Assembly: GCA_016714785.1 (NCBI GenBank)
Contig: JADKCC010000034.1
Coordinates: forward strand, 1-64,000
Reading direction: 5' to 3'
DNA from: Saprospiraceae bacterium
GTDB lineage: Bacteria > Bacteroidota > Bacteroidia > Chitinophagales > Saprospiraceae
DNA length: 64,000 bases
Part shown: positions 9,411 to 18,612 of the stretch, piece by piece
Numbering within the stretch: the stretch's first letter is position 1
Layout of the letters: the number at the start of each line of letters is the position of its first letter
The notes under the pieces: generated by a model
Database searches by the model: none
Told to the model about the DNA's origin: nothing
Seen by the model: the letters and a program-made list of their open reading frames with translations, nothing else
Made by a program: the position numbers and the translations under genes

Positions 9411-11954
9411 TTAAGGTTTGGCATCTCTTCCTATTGATATCATATTGGCAAATAGTCGATATGCACCTGAAACTCCAGCAGGCAGCTCCCTGAAAAAAGA
9501 TAATCCAGTATATATATAATAACCTTCGCCATATTTGGCAACCAATAAACTACCATCCAACGGTTTTTCTCCAGGGTCGTTGCTTGAAAAAATAGGGGTA
9601 AAATTGGAATCCCATTCTCCTGGGAAATATAGTCCACGCTCTTGTACCCATCCATCAAAATCTTTGCTAGTGATATTGTTGGGTGTATTTACGATGGGAT
9701 GTGTAGGAGATAAAATACGCATTTCAGCTTCTTCTACACTGACTCTACTTCTAGATAATGTGATAGGGTAGGGAGCTAACTCTTTTGTAATTAGGCCATT
9801 AGCCACATTGTATTGTACGATTGCATTGCCACCGTTTTTTACATATTCGAATATAGCTGCTTGTTTGAATTTGAGCCCTTCTTCCGTATTGTAAGCCCGC
9901 ACACCTATGACTAATGCATGATACCCAAGCAGCTTTTCAGATGAAATATCTTCTGGTTTGATTATGTCAACTACGCATCCTATCTGTCTAAGATGTGTTG
10001 GTATTTCGTCCCCAGCTCCCATTATATAAGCTATCTTTGTGGCAAAGTTTTTAACATCTAACCTTACAAGTTTCGCTTCTGCATCTTGTAGTACTGTTTG
10101 GAAAGGAATATGATCGTAATTGATATCGATAATTTGCCCTTTGTACATACGCCCATTACTTATGATTTCAGGAGATATGTAGATTTCTTCTGCATTTGCA
10201 GATGGTATTACCGTAAATGAATAGTCTTTACTTTCTCCTTTTTGTGCTATCGCGAAGTCAATAAATTCGGGGCTTGCCTTCCATCCTTTTGGAAGTGGAA
10301 GATATAATTTTCCAGTTTGATTAGTTGTCCAAGCATTGACTGTAACTTTTATTTCTTTTGGTTCATTATTAGCAAAAATATAAACAGGCTCTTTGACTTT
10401 AACCGAAAGTGGTGGCACTATTTCTAATGGACGGTATGTCTCGCCATTTTCAGGACTATTGTACTTATAAACAATATTTTTTTCATAATTAAACAATGTA
10501 CCTTCTATATTAATTATAAAATTCATCTTTAAGGTTCGGTCACTTTCGGGTTTACCTATCAAAGCTTGATCTTCTACATTATATAAACCCAGTGTTCCTT
10601 TTTTTGTCAACCAATAAGGTGCTGTAAGTGGAGTGGTTTCAGGGACAATGGTTTTTAAGTTCCATTTAATGATTTCATTGTTTATCAAAGGGGCATTCAA
10701 AATTGTATCAAATTTGAACCCTTGCGCACTGATACTCACTATATCCATTTTGGCATTCATTCTATTGATCATTTCAATATCCAACGACATCTCTTCACTC
10801 GGAGTCAATTTATGTGCGTTTGTTTTTGCTTCAAGAAACAAACCACTACAAGCAGCTATTAATTCTTTGACTTCCTTAGATTTTAGATCTTTCCAAAATG
10901 GGTCATTTACTTTTTGAATAGCATTGTAAATTTCCACTAAAGATGGGACTGAAGAAGCAGGATTTGTAAAATCAAATTTATTGATAAGTGCATCAACCAT
11001 TGATTGAATAGGTGCTCCATTCTCAACTCTAGACCAAGTGGTATTGATACCTTCGAATACATCTTCTTTTTTCGGTGGCAGGTCTCCTTTTAATAATTCA
11101 AGATATTCCATCTGTAAACCACGCGTACCTGTAGAGCCAAAACCCTGACATTTATGTTTACTTCTAGATTCGGCTGCAATTTCTGTATTAGACTTGCCTA
11201 ACAACGGGAAATACACACCTACATCCATACTCATTAAAGCGGATTTGTCTGCTTTTTTGAATTTATCTTCACTTCCATAAAACCACCAACTAGTATTAAA
11301 AAATAGTCGTCTAGGTTGCCAAGTTGAAGTATATTTTAGATGTTCTGGATACATTTTGGCATCTGCAGCTTTTTCAAACAATTCCAAAGATAACTGTGCC
11401 GAAGCAGTATGGTGGCCATGTGTTTCACCTGATGTACGATGGTCAAATCTATTGATGATCACATCTGGTCTCGTCTTTCTGATTGCCCAAACGACATCTG
11501 CTTTTACTTTTTCTGTATCCCAAATATTTATAGTTTCTTCTGCATTTTTGGAATAACCGAAGTCATTGGCCCTTGTAAACATCTGATTGCCATTATCTAC
11601 TGAACGAGCCATTAATAATTCTTGGGTCCTCATGACTCCTAGTAGTTCGCTTATTTCTGTGCCTATCAGATTTTGACCACCATCACCACGAGTTAATGAT
11701 AAGTAAGTAGTATGCGCTTTTTTTTCATTGGCCAGATAAGAAATAAGTCTTGTATTCTCATCATCAGGGTGCGCTGCAACATAAAGAACAGAACCTAAAA
11801 AACCTAGTTTTTGGATATTGTTGTAAATTTCTCCTGCAGTAAGTTTTTTGGGAGATTGTGCTGTTAAATCATACGTATTAATAGTAAGTAATAGTATTAC
11901 AATAATATATAAATTATAAAAAGATATAATTTGTTTTGCTTTATTTAATTTCAT
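9411..11954 (-). CDS. PIG-L (LmbE-like) family deacetylase, exported
   Basis: An 847-residue protein with a signal peptide or anchor (residues about 10-32) followed by a PIG-L/LmbE domain. Zinc-binding motifs are visible: AAHPDDE near residue 60 and THGHHTASAQ near residue 180. The family hydrolyses N-acetyl groups from GlcNAc-type sugars or related amides. The 600-residue C-terminal part has beta-sandwich-like sequence (for example PLPKGWKASPE and KGESKDYSF), then a glutamine-amidotransferase-like end with GVRAYNTEEG. This architecture is common in Bacteroidota secreted PIG-L proteins. The adjacent SSS symporter may import a product, which is inference from proximity. Confidence 0.85.
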   Translation of the reverse strand: MKLNKAKQIISFYNLYIIVILLLTINTYDLTAQSPKKLTAGEIYNNIQKLGFLGSVLYVAAHPDDENTRLISYLANEKKAHTTYLSLTRGDGGQNLIGTEISELLGVMRTQELLMARSVDNGNQMFTRANDFGYSKNAEETINIWDTEKVKADVVWAIRKTRPDVIINRFDHRTSGETHGHHTASAQLSLELFEKAADAKMYPEHLKYTSTWQPRRLFFNTSWWFYGSEDKFKKADKSALMSMDVGVYFPLLGKSNTEIAAESRSKHKCQGFGSTGTRGLQMEYLELLKGDLPPKKEDVFEGINTTWSRVENGAPIQSMVDALINKFDFTNPASSVPSLVEIYNAIQKVNDPFWKDLKSKEVKELIAACSGLFLEAKTNAHKLTPSEEMSLDIEMINRMNAKMDIVSISAQGFKFDTILNAPLINNEIIKWNLKTIVPETTPLTAPYWLTKKGTLGLYNVEDQALIGKPESDRTLKMNFIINIEGTLFNYEKNIVYKYNSPENGETYRPLEIVPPLSVKVKEPVYIFANNEPKEIKVTVNAWTTNQTGKLYLPLPKGWKASPEFIDFAIAQKGESKDYSFTVIPSANAEEIYISPEIISNGRMYKGQIIDINYDHIPFQTVLQDAEAKLVRLDVKNFATKIAYIMGAGDEIPTHLRQIGCVVDIIKPEDISSEKLLGYHALVIGVRAYNTEEGLKFKQAAIFEYVKNGGNAIVQYNVANGLITKELAPYPITLSRSRVSVEEAEMRILSPTHPIVNTPNNITSKDFDGWVQERGLYFPGEWDSNFTPIFSSNDPGEKPLDGSLLVAKYGEGYYIYTGLSFFRELPAGVSGAYRLFANMISIGRDAKP

Positions 11955-12051
11955 ATTATTTAAGAATACATTGAATTAAGAAAATTTAATTAATTATTTT
12001 GATTTTATGACTTAAAGTTGTCATCTTTGTGCTGCAACAATTAAGTCTCAG

Positions 12052-12135
12052 ATGTTAATTTTAGGATTAACTTTAGCTGTATTTGTAGTGTTAGCTATTG
12101 GATATGTATTCCAATCAGTTACTGCAAAACGCTAA
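12052..12135 (+). CDS. Possible 27-residue membrane micropeptide
   Basis: ATG at 12052 opens a 27-codon frame, MLILGLTLAVFVVLAIGYVF then QSVTAKR, a single hydrophobic helix with a basic tail. It runs convergently towards the NqrM-like gene and stops 12 bp before that gene's stop codon. It resembles the anchor helix of small NqrM-like proteins, so it could be a remnant or a real micropeptide. No ribosome-binding site is visible, though a weak promoter-like CATCTTTG lies about 20 bp upstream. Confidence 0.25.
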   Translation: MLILGLTLAVFVVLAIGYVFQSVTAKR

Positions 12136-12147
12136 ATTATTATATAT

Positions 12148-12360
12148 TTAAGATGTTTTAGCTTCAGGCATTTTACAATCTTCTTCAGGTTTTTTACCAC
12201 AAACGGAGCATTCACCTAGTTGATTTTTCAGCATAGGGTTATTGCTTGCACACGAACCTCTGAACTCTTGCCCTGTGACTAGATGTCTAAGGTTGATCAT
12301 CAAAATGGATATACCGAAAAAGCCAAATATGATGAGAAGGATATAAATAAATTCTAACAT
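12148..12360 (-). CDS. Small NqrM-like (DUF539-like) membrane protein
   Basis: A 70-residue protein with one N-terminal membrane helix (about residues 3-24) and a short Cys-rich tail: GSC, then ECSVC and DC. This resembles NqrM, the maturation factor that helps assemble the Cys4-Fe site of the sodium-translocating NADH:quinone reductase. The match rests on the helix plus GSC/CxxC pattern only, and no nqr structural genes lie in the window. An alternative is another of the small 'membrane or secreted' Cys-rich proteins of Bacteroidota. Confidence 0.5.
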   Translation of the reverse strand: MLEFIYILLIIFGFFGISILMINLRHLVTGQEFRGSCASNNPMLKNQLGECSVCGKKPEEDCKMPEAKTS

Positions 12361-12897
12361 GGAAAATAAATTTACTAATTAACAAAACTATTTTTGATTT
12401 GTTCTAAAACAAAACAATGGATGAAAAACAAGCAATGATCAATAATAAGGATTTGGAATTATATATAACCTAATATTCTAAAATGATAATCTATTACTAT
12501 CTCCAACTACTTCAAAAATCAGTCGCTATGCTCATTTTTAGATTCTCATTATAGTGGTGACTATGATTTGTCCCTAAAAGTGCTGGTTTTATTGTAATTG
12601 AAGCTTCATTACGAATCTCATTCTAGATATTTAGGTATAGAGCGAATTATTAAAAGTGGTTGAGCTTAATTAAGTATTTTCATAATTACAGTGTCTAAAA
12701 AGAGCGAATCAATCTGTTTCTCTTAAAAGATAGCCAATAAAAAAGAAATATACTAAACTATTGGTATTTCATTAACTTTTGCGACTGGCGCTAAAGTATT
12801 GCAAATGTTTATGCTTTAGGGTACATGTCGCAGTAATGTCGCATTAATTTCATTTGTAAAAACTTCAATTTAGTAACATAGCCATTCATAACTCATT
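12361..12897. other. AT-rich intergenic stretch without recognised gene
   Basis: About 540 bp with no coding frame I can support on either strand. It contains one weak hairpin with CTAAAG and CTTTAG arms near 12793-12821 and scattered A/T tracts. Nothing else was recognised. Confidence 0.5.
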
Positions 12898-12939
12898 GAA
12901 AAACAAATGCCAAGTAAGAAATTATTCTTAATTGGCATT
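12898..12939 (-). terminator. Rho-independent terminator of the tRNA gene
   Basis: On the minus strand, AATGCCAA pairs with TTGGCATT, with an inner AAGAA/TTCTT pairing. The stem is followed by TTTGTTTTT. It begins 9 bp after the tRNA 3' end. Confidence 0.75.
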
Positions 12940-12947
12940 CATAAACG

Positions 12948-13019
12948 TGGTCTCAACGGGAATCGAACCCATATCTAAAGTTTAGGAAACTTCTATTCTA
13001 TCCGTTGAACTATGAGACC
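12948..13019 (-). tRNA. tRNA-Arg(CCU)
   Basis: A 72-nt cloverleaf on the minus strand. The acceptor stem is GGTCTCA with TGAGACC, the discriminator is A, and the T-arm contains GGTTCGATTCC. The anticodon loop is TTCCTAA, giving anticodon CCT, which reads AGG arginine codons. The CCA end is not encoded: the next bases are CGT. A -7 promoter element lies just upstream and a terminator just downstream, so it is a single-gene transcript. Confidence 0.93.
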
Positions 13020-13037
13020 ATTAATTCATTAGAGCCG

Positions 13038-13045
13038 CAAAAGTA
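13038..13045 (-). promoter_or_regulatory. Bacteroidota -7 promoter element for tRNA-Arg
   Basis: TACTTTTG on the minus strand matches the TAnnTTTG consensus of the Bacteroidota primary sigma factor. It lies 19 bp before the tRNA 5' end, a correct distance for a start a few bases upstream of the mature tRNA. Confidence 0.6.
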
Positions 13046-13104
13046 AAGATTTTTTATCATCTATTAAAATAGGAATTAAAAAACTTTCGTCATTACCATT
13101 TTGT

Positions 13105-13112
13105 TATCTTTG
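13105..13112 (+). promoter_or_regulatory. Bacteroidota -7 promoter element for ribA
   Basis: TATCTTTG matches TAnnTTTG and lies 24 bp before the TTG start of ribA. It is divergent from the tRNA promoter about 60 bp away. Confidence 0.6.
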
Positions 13113-13135
13113 CATCACTAAAAAAAATAAGGATT

Positions 13136-13717
13136 TTGTATCTTCGTCAAGTTCAGGCTCATCTACCCACCAAATGGGGAGAATTTCATATTTATGCATA
13201 CGCAGAAGCCCATGCTGATTTGCAACCACACCTTGCATTGGTACATATTGGTACTGAACTTACAAATGTAGTGCCAGTCCGAATACATTCCGAATGTTTG
13301 ACAGGTGATCTTTTTGGATCCAATAGATGTGATTGTGGCGAACAATTTGAAGAGTCTATGAAGATCATTTCCCAAAATGGAGGAATAATGATTTATCTTA
13401 GACAAGAAGGCCGCGGTATTGGATTGATCAATAAATTAGAGGCTTATAACCTCCAAGATGAAGGATTGGATACGATAGAGGCAAATGTACACTTGGGTTT
13501 TAGCCCTGATGACCGAGATTTTGATATTGCTATAGAGATATTAAGAGATTTGAATGTGCAGTCTATAGATTTAATTACAAATAATCCTGACAAAATTGCA
13601 GCCATAGATAGATCAGACATTCACTTTGGTAAACGCATACCTATAGTCATACCATCTAAGTCTGAAAATGAATTATATTTAGAAGTTAAACGCCAAATGA
13701 TGGGGCATTTATTGTAA
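13136..13717 (+). CDS. ribA: GTP cyclohydrolase II
   Basis: A 193-residue RibA-type enzyme that opens GTP to the diaminopyrimidine precursor of riboflavin. The zinc-site cysteines appear in SECLTGDLFGSNRCDCGEQ. The GTP-binding and catalytic stretch is YLRQEGRGIGL, and LITNNPDKI closes the conserved core. It is the stand-alone form without a fused RibB domain. The start is TTG at 13136, preceded by AAGGA at a 5-bp spacing, and the family N-terminus (LRQVQAHLPTKWGEF) begins there. Riboflavin synthase lies far away at 37.9 kb, so the pathway is not clustered. Confidence 0.92.
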   Translation: MYLRQVQAHLPTKWGEFHIYAYAEAHADLQPHLALVHIGTELTNVVPVRIHSECLTGDLFGSNRCDCGEQFEESMKIISQNGGIMIYLRQEGRGIGLINKLEAYNLQDEGLDTIEANVHLGFSPDDRDFDIAIEILRDLNVQSIDLITNNPDKIAAIDRSDIHFGKRIPIVIPSKSENELYLEVKRQMMGHLL

Positions 13718-13730
13718 TTGATTTTTTGTT

Positions 13731-14087
13731 ATGAATATTGAAGAGTTTACTTTATATTGTTTATCAAAGAAAGGAGTAGAGGAGTCGTTTCCTTTCGGTG
13801 GAGACACATTGGTGTTTAAAGTTATGAGCAAAATGTTTGCCTTAACAGGATTAGATTCCGTACCATGTACTGTCAATCTAAAATGTAATCCAGAGAGGTC
13901 CATTATACTCAGGGAAGAGTATGATGATATACTACCTGGTTACCACATGAACAAAACCCATTGGAATACAATAAATATAGAAGGGAGTTTAGAAGAATCG
14001 CTTGTCAAAGAGATGATAGATCACTCTTATGAGTTAGTGGTTAGTTCATTGCCTAAGAAAGATAAATTATTATTAGATGCACTCTAA
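13731..14087 (+). CDS. MmcQ/YjbR family protein
   Basis: A 118-residue protein with the YjbR/CyaY-like fold of the MmcQ family, often annotated as DNA-binding. The recognisable core is EESFPFGGDTLVFKVMSKMFAL near the N-terminus, then LPGYHMNKTHWNTI and SYELVVSSLPKK. It starts 13 bp after ribA and overlaps the next gene by 11 bp, so it is probably in one transcript with its neighbours. The molecular function of the family is uncertain. Confidence 0.85.
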   Translation: MNIEEFTLYCLSKKGVEESFPFGGDTLVFKVMSKMFALTGLDSVPCTVNLKCNPERSIILREEYDDILPGYHMNKTHWNTINIEGSLEESLVKEMIDHSYELVVSSLPKKDKLLLDAL

Positions 14088-15114
14088 GCATTTTGATATT
14101 GCCATAGTTGGTCAAGGTATTGCTGGAACTTTAATGGCTTATTTTCTACAGAAGTATGGTAAGCGCATATTAGTGATCGATAATAATTTTGAAGGTGCAT
14201 CTTCCAAAGTTGCAGCTGGCATAGTAAACCCAATAACAGGAAAAAATTTTGTCAAAAGTTGGGGTGTAGATGATTTTCTACCTATAGCACGTGATATTTA
14301 CACTCAAATAGGTAATGAGTTGGGGATTGAAACTTTTACTATCGCTAATATCATTAGATCATTAGGAAGTGTAGAAGACGAAAATAATTGGCTGTCTCGT
14401 ACTGCTGACCAAAATGTAATGGAGTATGTGCAACCTTTTGCGGACACAAGTGAATTTGAAAATAAGGTGTCAAAGCCTTTTGGATATGGAGAAATAAAAG
14501 GGAGCTTTCAAGTGCATTTAGGAGAAATATTGGATGCATTTAAGCAAAAATGGCAAGAAGAAAATGTTTATTTTGAAACCAAATTTGATTATGAAGCCCT
14601 ACAAATTTTACAACCCAATTTTTGTTACAAAAATTATACTTTCTCTGAAATTGTCTTTTGTGAAGGTTATCAAGCAATACATAATCCTTACTTCTTAAAC
14701 ATTGGTATGGGGCCTTCAAAGGGTGAAGTCTTAATAGTCAAAATACCAGGTGCGGAATTTCGTAAAATGTATAAAGACAAAATATTTATCATTCATTTGT
14801 ATGATGACATTTATTGGGTGGGATCTGGATATGAATGGGATATGCCAGATGATAAGCCAACGCAAAAAGCCTTTGTAACACTCTCTAATGAACTAAAAAG
14901 AGTGCTGCTCATTCCTTATGAAATTGTGGATCATCAAGCAGCTATTAGACCCACTATGCATGCACGACGTCCAGTTTTCAAAGTTCACAAAGAAATCCAA
15001 GGCATGTACCTATTCAATGGTTTGGGCACCAAAGGTTCAAGCATCGGACCATACGCAGCTAGTAAATTCGCTAGATATATCGTTGAGAAAAACCCAAACG
15101 ATCTGGTCATCTGA
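14077..15114 (+). CDS. FAD-dependent oxidoreductase (DadA/glycine-oxidase-like)
   Basis: A 345-residue flavoprotein with an N-terminal Rossmann motif DIAIVGQGIAGTLMAYFLQ and the DAO-family stretch SSKVAAGIVNPITGKNF. The C-terminal FAD-contact region reads FNGLGTKGSSIGPYAA. The DAO family oxidises amino acids or imino groups, but the exact substrate is not evident. The ATG lies within the end of the YjbR gene (11-bp overlap). Confidence 0.85.
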   Translation: MHSKHFDIAIVGQGIAGTLMAYFLQKYGKRILVIDNNFEGASSKVAAGIVNPITGKNFVKSWGVDDFLPIARDIYTQIGNELGIETFTIANIIRSLGSVEDENNWLSRTADQNVMEYVQPFADTSEFENKVSKPFGYGEIKGSFQVHLGEILDAFKQKWQEENVYFETKFDYEALQILQPNFCYKNYTFSEIVFCEGYQAIHNPYFLNIGMGPSKGEVLIVKIPGAEFRKMYKDKIFIIHLYDDIYWVGSGYEWDMPDDKPTQKAFVTLSNELKRVLLIPYEIVDHQAAIRPTMHARRPVFKVHKEIQGMYLFNGLGTKGSSIGPYAASKFARYIVEKNPNDLVI

Positions 15115-15315
15115 GTCCATTAGTTTTGTGGCACTTATTTCATATAAAGTAATTTTGATTATCGAAAAATCTAATAAAACCTGCTCACTACTGATTTAAC
15201 ATTTTCTTAAATCACATATTTTATTTCCTTTCGTTATATAGTTGTTATTAACGCATTTTCTTTATCCATTCATCCAATCATTCATTCACTCTTTCACAGA
15301 TTTATACATTCACAA

Positions 15316-15855
15316 ATGATTTCAAAAAAGATTTATTATTTATTTTTTTTTGTTGCTATCAATGCTACCTCAGCTCAGCAGGAATGGCATACTTTCAAAC
15401 CTAATGGAGAACGATTCGAAATATCTGTACCGGGAGAGATGAAAAATGGAGAAAAGAAATTATTGACTGATGTCGGAGAAGTCCACCCTGTGACATGGTT
15501 GTATGAAGGAAAAGCAGATGACAAAAATAATCTGTATATGATTTCTTATGTGGATTATCCCGATAGTACATTTCATTTGGACTCTATTGCGTTGATAAGT
15601 GATTTTCTAAAGGTAAGTATGGAGACTCATCTTGCAGATTTAGGTGGTAATCTAGCTTATAACTCTGATGCACCTTATGGTTTATTTCCTGGTATTATCT
15701 ATAGAGCATCATATAATGAAAATAAATACGTAGTTAAATGTAGAATGTTGCTTATAGGCAACCGATTTTATGCGCTGCAAGTTTATACAAAGTCAGAAAA
15801 AAGCCTCAATAGTGATATGAATCGTTTTCTGGAGTCATTCAAAGCAAAGTTATAA
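15316..15855 (+). CDS. Exported protein of unknown function
   Basis: A 179-residue protein with a clear signal peptide (about residues 1-20, ending ATSAQ). The mature part starts QEWHTFKPNGERFEISVPG, a PsbP-like or lipoprotein-like single-domain beta-rich sequence typical of many unassigned Bacteroidota periplasmic proteins. No catalytic motif is visible. The 60 bp before the ATG are rich in ATTCA/CATTC tracts and show no clear ribosome-binding site. Confidence 0.75.
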   Translation: MISKKIYYLFFFVAINATSAQQEWHTFKPNGERFEISVPGEMKNGEKKLLTDVGEVHPVTWLYEGKADDKNNLYMISYVDYPDSTFHLDSIALISDFLKVSMETHLADLGGNLAYNSDAPYGLFPGIIYRASYNENKYVVKCRMLLIGNRFYALQVYTKSEKSLNSDMNRFLESFKAKL

Positions 15856-15913
15856 AGGCAGAACAGACGAACAACCTAATAGATCACCGATCACACAATC
15901 ACAAGATGTTATA

Positions 15914-16999
15914 TTACCATGCAGTTTTTAACTTACCAACGGTTTTGTGTCTATGGGTGGCTAATTGAATCAATTCATCCAATAAATCACTATAAGCCAA
16001 ACCACTTGCTTCCCAAAGTTTGGGATACATACTTATACTTGTAAATCCTGGTAGCGTATTGATTTCATTGATTACAATGGTATGATCTGCTTTAAGAAAA
16101 AAATCTACTCTTGAAAGACCTTCTGCTCCTACACATTTGAAGGCTTTGATGGCTGTTTCTTGAATAGTTTGACTGATTTTATCTGGTATATCAGCAGGTA
16201 TCATCAATTTCGCACCAGTACTTGAGATATATTTGGCATCATACGAATAAAATTTTTCCGTAGGCACTATGGCACCAATGACCGAAGCCTTGGGATGTTC
16301 ATTACCTAGGATGGCACATTCTACTTCAATACCTGTGATGGATTCTTCTACTAGTAATTTACGATCGTACAAAAATCCATCTTTTATTGCTGCCCTAAAT
16401 TCATCTTTATTGGTTACTTTGTGTACACCCACGGAAGAACCTGCATTTGCTGGTTTGACAAACATAGGGTTGCCTAATTTTCTCTCTAATGTCTCATACC
16501 GTATTTTAGATTTATTACTTAAATCGATTACTTCAAATGCGGCAATAGGTATGCCTGCATCTCTCCAAAGCCTTTTGGCAAAATCTTTGTCCATTCCCAC
16601 AGCAGAACCTAAAAGATCAACACCAACAAAAGGAACATTGACAGATCTAAAGACTCCTTGAATGATACCGTCTTCACCATAAGCACCATGTAAAACGGGG
16701 AAACAAACATCTATTTTGATAATCTTTCTATTGTTTTTCCTATTGCGAAGCCAAGTTTTTTTACCATCAAAATCTAGATAAACTTTTGTCTCTGATGGTG
16801 CCAAGGCTATATTTTTATTGTCATTTTCATTTAACAAAAAATGACGAACATCTTGTAGGTACCACTGTCCTGATTTGTCAATACCGATCACTGTAATGTC
16901 ATACTTATTTTTGTCCAAAGCTTGGACAACACTATTACCTGATCTCAAAGAGATAGTGTGCTCGGGTGATTTACCTCCAATAATGACTGCTAGATTCAT
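15914..16999 (-). CDS. ddl: D-alanine--D-alanine ligase
   Basis: A 361-residue ATP-grasp enzyme joining two D-alanines for peptidoglycan precursor synthesis. Family signatures: LAVIIGGKSPEHTISLRSG at the N-terminus, FPVLHGAYGEDGIIQG, KPANAGSSVGVHK in the ATP-grasp core, and the metal/phosphate-binding EINTLPGFTSISMYP near the C-terminus. Length is usual for the family. It is a single minus-strand gene with its own promoter element at 17036-17043. Confidence 0.95.
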   Translation of the reverse strand: MNLAVIIGGKSPEHTISLRSGNSVVQALDKNKYDITVIGIDKSGQWYLQDVRHFLLNENDNKNIALAPSETKVYLDFDGKKTWLRNRKNNRKIIKIDVCFPVLHGAYGEDGIIQGVFRSVNVPFVGVDLLGSAVGMDKDFAKRLWRDAGIPIAAFEVIDLSNKSKIRYETLERKLGNPMFVKPANAGSSVGVHKVTNKDEFRAAIKDGFLYDRKLLVEESITGIEVECAILGNEHPKASVIGAIVPTEKFYSYDAKYISSTGAKLMIPADIPDKISQTIQETAIKAFKCVGAEGLSRVDFFLKADHTIVINEINTLPGFTSISMYPKLWEASGLAYSDLLDELIQLATHRHKTVGKLKTAW

Positions 17000-17035
17000 A
17001 TATTTGCTTAGAATTTATGTTGGATATTAAGGATG

Positions 17036-17043
17036 CAAAAGTA
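17036..17043 (-). promoter_or_regulatory. Bacteroidota -7 promoter element for ddl
   Basis: TACTTTTG on the minus strand, 37 bp before the ddl ATG, matches TAnnTTTG. No clear -33 TTTG was seen. Confidence 0.55.
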
Positions 17044-17253
17044 TTTAATATTTTTCATTTGGAGTATTTAATTGCTACTAAAAATCTATCAAATATGAAT
17101 AAAAGATAATATTTATAAAATTGAATGTAAGAAAATTACCTATATAATAAAAATCATATCTATATTTACACCCTGAATTAGTAATTTGAAAGTTCAATTT
17201 AGTAATTTGGTAATTTAAATATTCAAAATTAGAGGTAACAAAATTAAAATATT

Positions 17254-18525
17254 ATGGCTAAAATCCTGATTGTTGATGATGATAAAAGCATCAGAAAAAC
17301 CCTTCGGGACATTTTGGAATTTGAGAAATATGAGATAGACGAGGCAGCTGATGGCTTAGAATGTATCGTAAAGATTAAGCAAAGTTCATTTGATATCATT
17401 ATTATGGATGTCAAAATGCCACGTATGGATGGAATGGAAGCCATCGAAAAAATTCAAAATATATCTCCCGATACGCCTGTAGTGATGATCTCTGGCCACG
17501 GAAATATAGACACTGCTGTGGAGGCTGTTAAGAAAGGTGCTTTCGACTTCATACAAAAACCACCTGATCTTAATAGGTTATTGATCACTTTGCGCAATGC
17601 GTTGGATAAATCCAATCTTATCACTGAGAAAAAAGTATTGCAACGAAAGGTCAGCCATTCCAAAGTACAAGAAATCATTGGTGAATCAGATGGTATAGGT
17701 TTGATCAAATCAACCATTGAGAAAGTGGCACCTACTGATGCAAGGGTATTGGTAACTGGGCAAAATGGAACAGGTAAGGAGTTGGTAGCCAGATGGATAC
17801 ATCAATACAGTAAGCGCAAAGATCACCCTATAGTTGAGGTAAATTGTGCCGCTATTCCCTCAGAATTGATAGAAAGTGAATTATTTGGTCATGAAAAAGG
17901 ATCTTTTACATCTGCCATCAAACAACGATTGGGTAAGTTTGAGCAAGCACATGGTGGTACGCTTTTTTTGGATGAGATAGGTGATATGAGTATGTCGGCA
18001 CAAGCAAAAGTACTTAGGGCTTTGCAAGAAAATAAAATCACACGGGTAGGTGGAGAAAAGGACCTAACAGTAGATGTCAGGGTCATAGCCGCAACCAACA
18101 AAGATTTGCGTGCCGAAATAGCCAAAGGCAATTTTAGAGAAGATTTGTATCATAGATTGGCCGTCATTATCATAAAAGTGCCATCACTCAACGAAAGAAC
18201 GGATGATATACCAGATTTGATACATCATTTTATTGCTGTAGTATGTGATGAATATAATATAGCCCATAAAAAAATAGATTCCGCTGCAGTTAAATTATTA
18301 CAAAAGGTCAATTGGACCGGTAATATAAGGGAATTGCGAAATGTAGTGGAGAGGCTGATCATATTATCAGGCAATACCATTACCGCCAAAGATGTGGAAA
18401 TGTACGTACACAGTGCAAATAAAGCATCATCATTACATGATTTATTTGATCAGTTCGATGATTATAATAGCTTTACAAAGTATATGAAATCAGAATTTGA
18501 AAAATATAAAGGCGAGTTGGTTTAA
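17254..18525 (+). CDS. NtrC-type response regulator lacking the C-terminal DNA-binding domain
   Basis: A 423-residue protein with a receiver domain (phospho-acceptor Asp52 in IIMDVKMPRMDG) and a sigma-54-activator AAA+ domain (Walker A GQNGTGKE at 169-176, Walker B TLFLDEIGD at 236-244). The loop that normally reads GAFTGA and contacts sigma-54 reads GSFTSA at 216-221. The protein ends with SEFEKYKGELV, just where a Fis-type helix-turn-helix would begin, and none follows in any frame before the terminator. It may work without binding DNA, as FlgR of Helicobacter and CtcC of Chlamydia do. No partner kinase is adjacent. Confidence 0.85.
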   Translation: MAKILIVDDDKSIRKTLRDILEFEKYEIDEAADGLECIVKIKQSSFDIIIMDVKMPRMDGMEAIEKIQNISPDTPVVMISGHGNIDTAVEAVKKGAFDFIQKPPDLNRLLITLRNALDKSNLITEKKVLQRKVSHSKVQEIIGESDGIGLIKSTIEKVAPTDARVLVTGQNGTGKELVARWIHQYSKRKDHPIVEVNCAAIPSELIESELFGHEKGSFTSAIKQRLGKFEQAHGGTLFLDEIGDMSMSAQAKVLRALQENKITRVGGEKDLTVDVRVIAATNKDLRAEIAKGNFREDLYHRLAVIIIKVPSLNERTDDIPDLIHHFIAVVCDEYNIAHKKIDSAAVKLLQKVNWTGNIRELRNVVERLIILSGNTITAKDVEMYVHSANKASSLHDLFDQFDDYNSFTKYMKSEFEKYKGELV

Positions 18526-18552
18526 GCCATAATGCTGAACAATTTAGCAATG

Positions 18553-18587
18553 ACCTGCGTTTTGTTTTGGCAATCGCAGGTTTTTTT
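18553..18587 (+). terminator. Rho-independent terminator
   Basis: ACCTGCG pairs with CGCAGGT around a 15-base loop and is followed by seven T. It closes the response-regulator transcript 27 bp after its stop and makes the upstream start at 18532 for the next gene implausible. Confidence 0.8.
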
Positions 18588-18612
18588 ATGTAAATTTTAC
18601 AATTATAATAGT

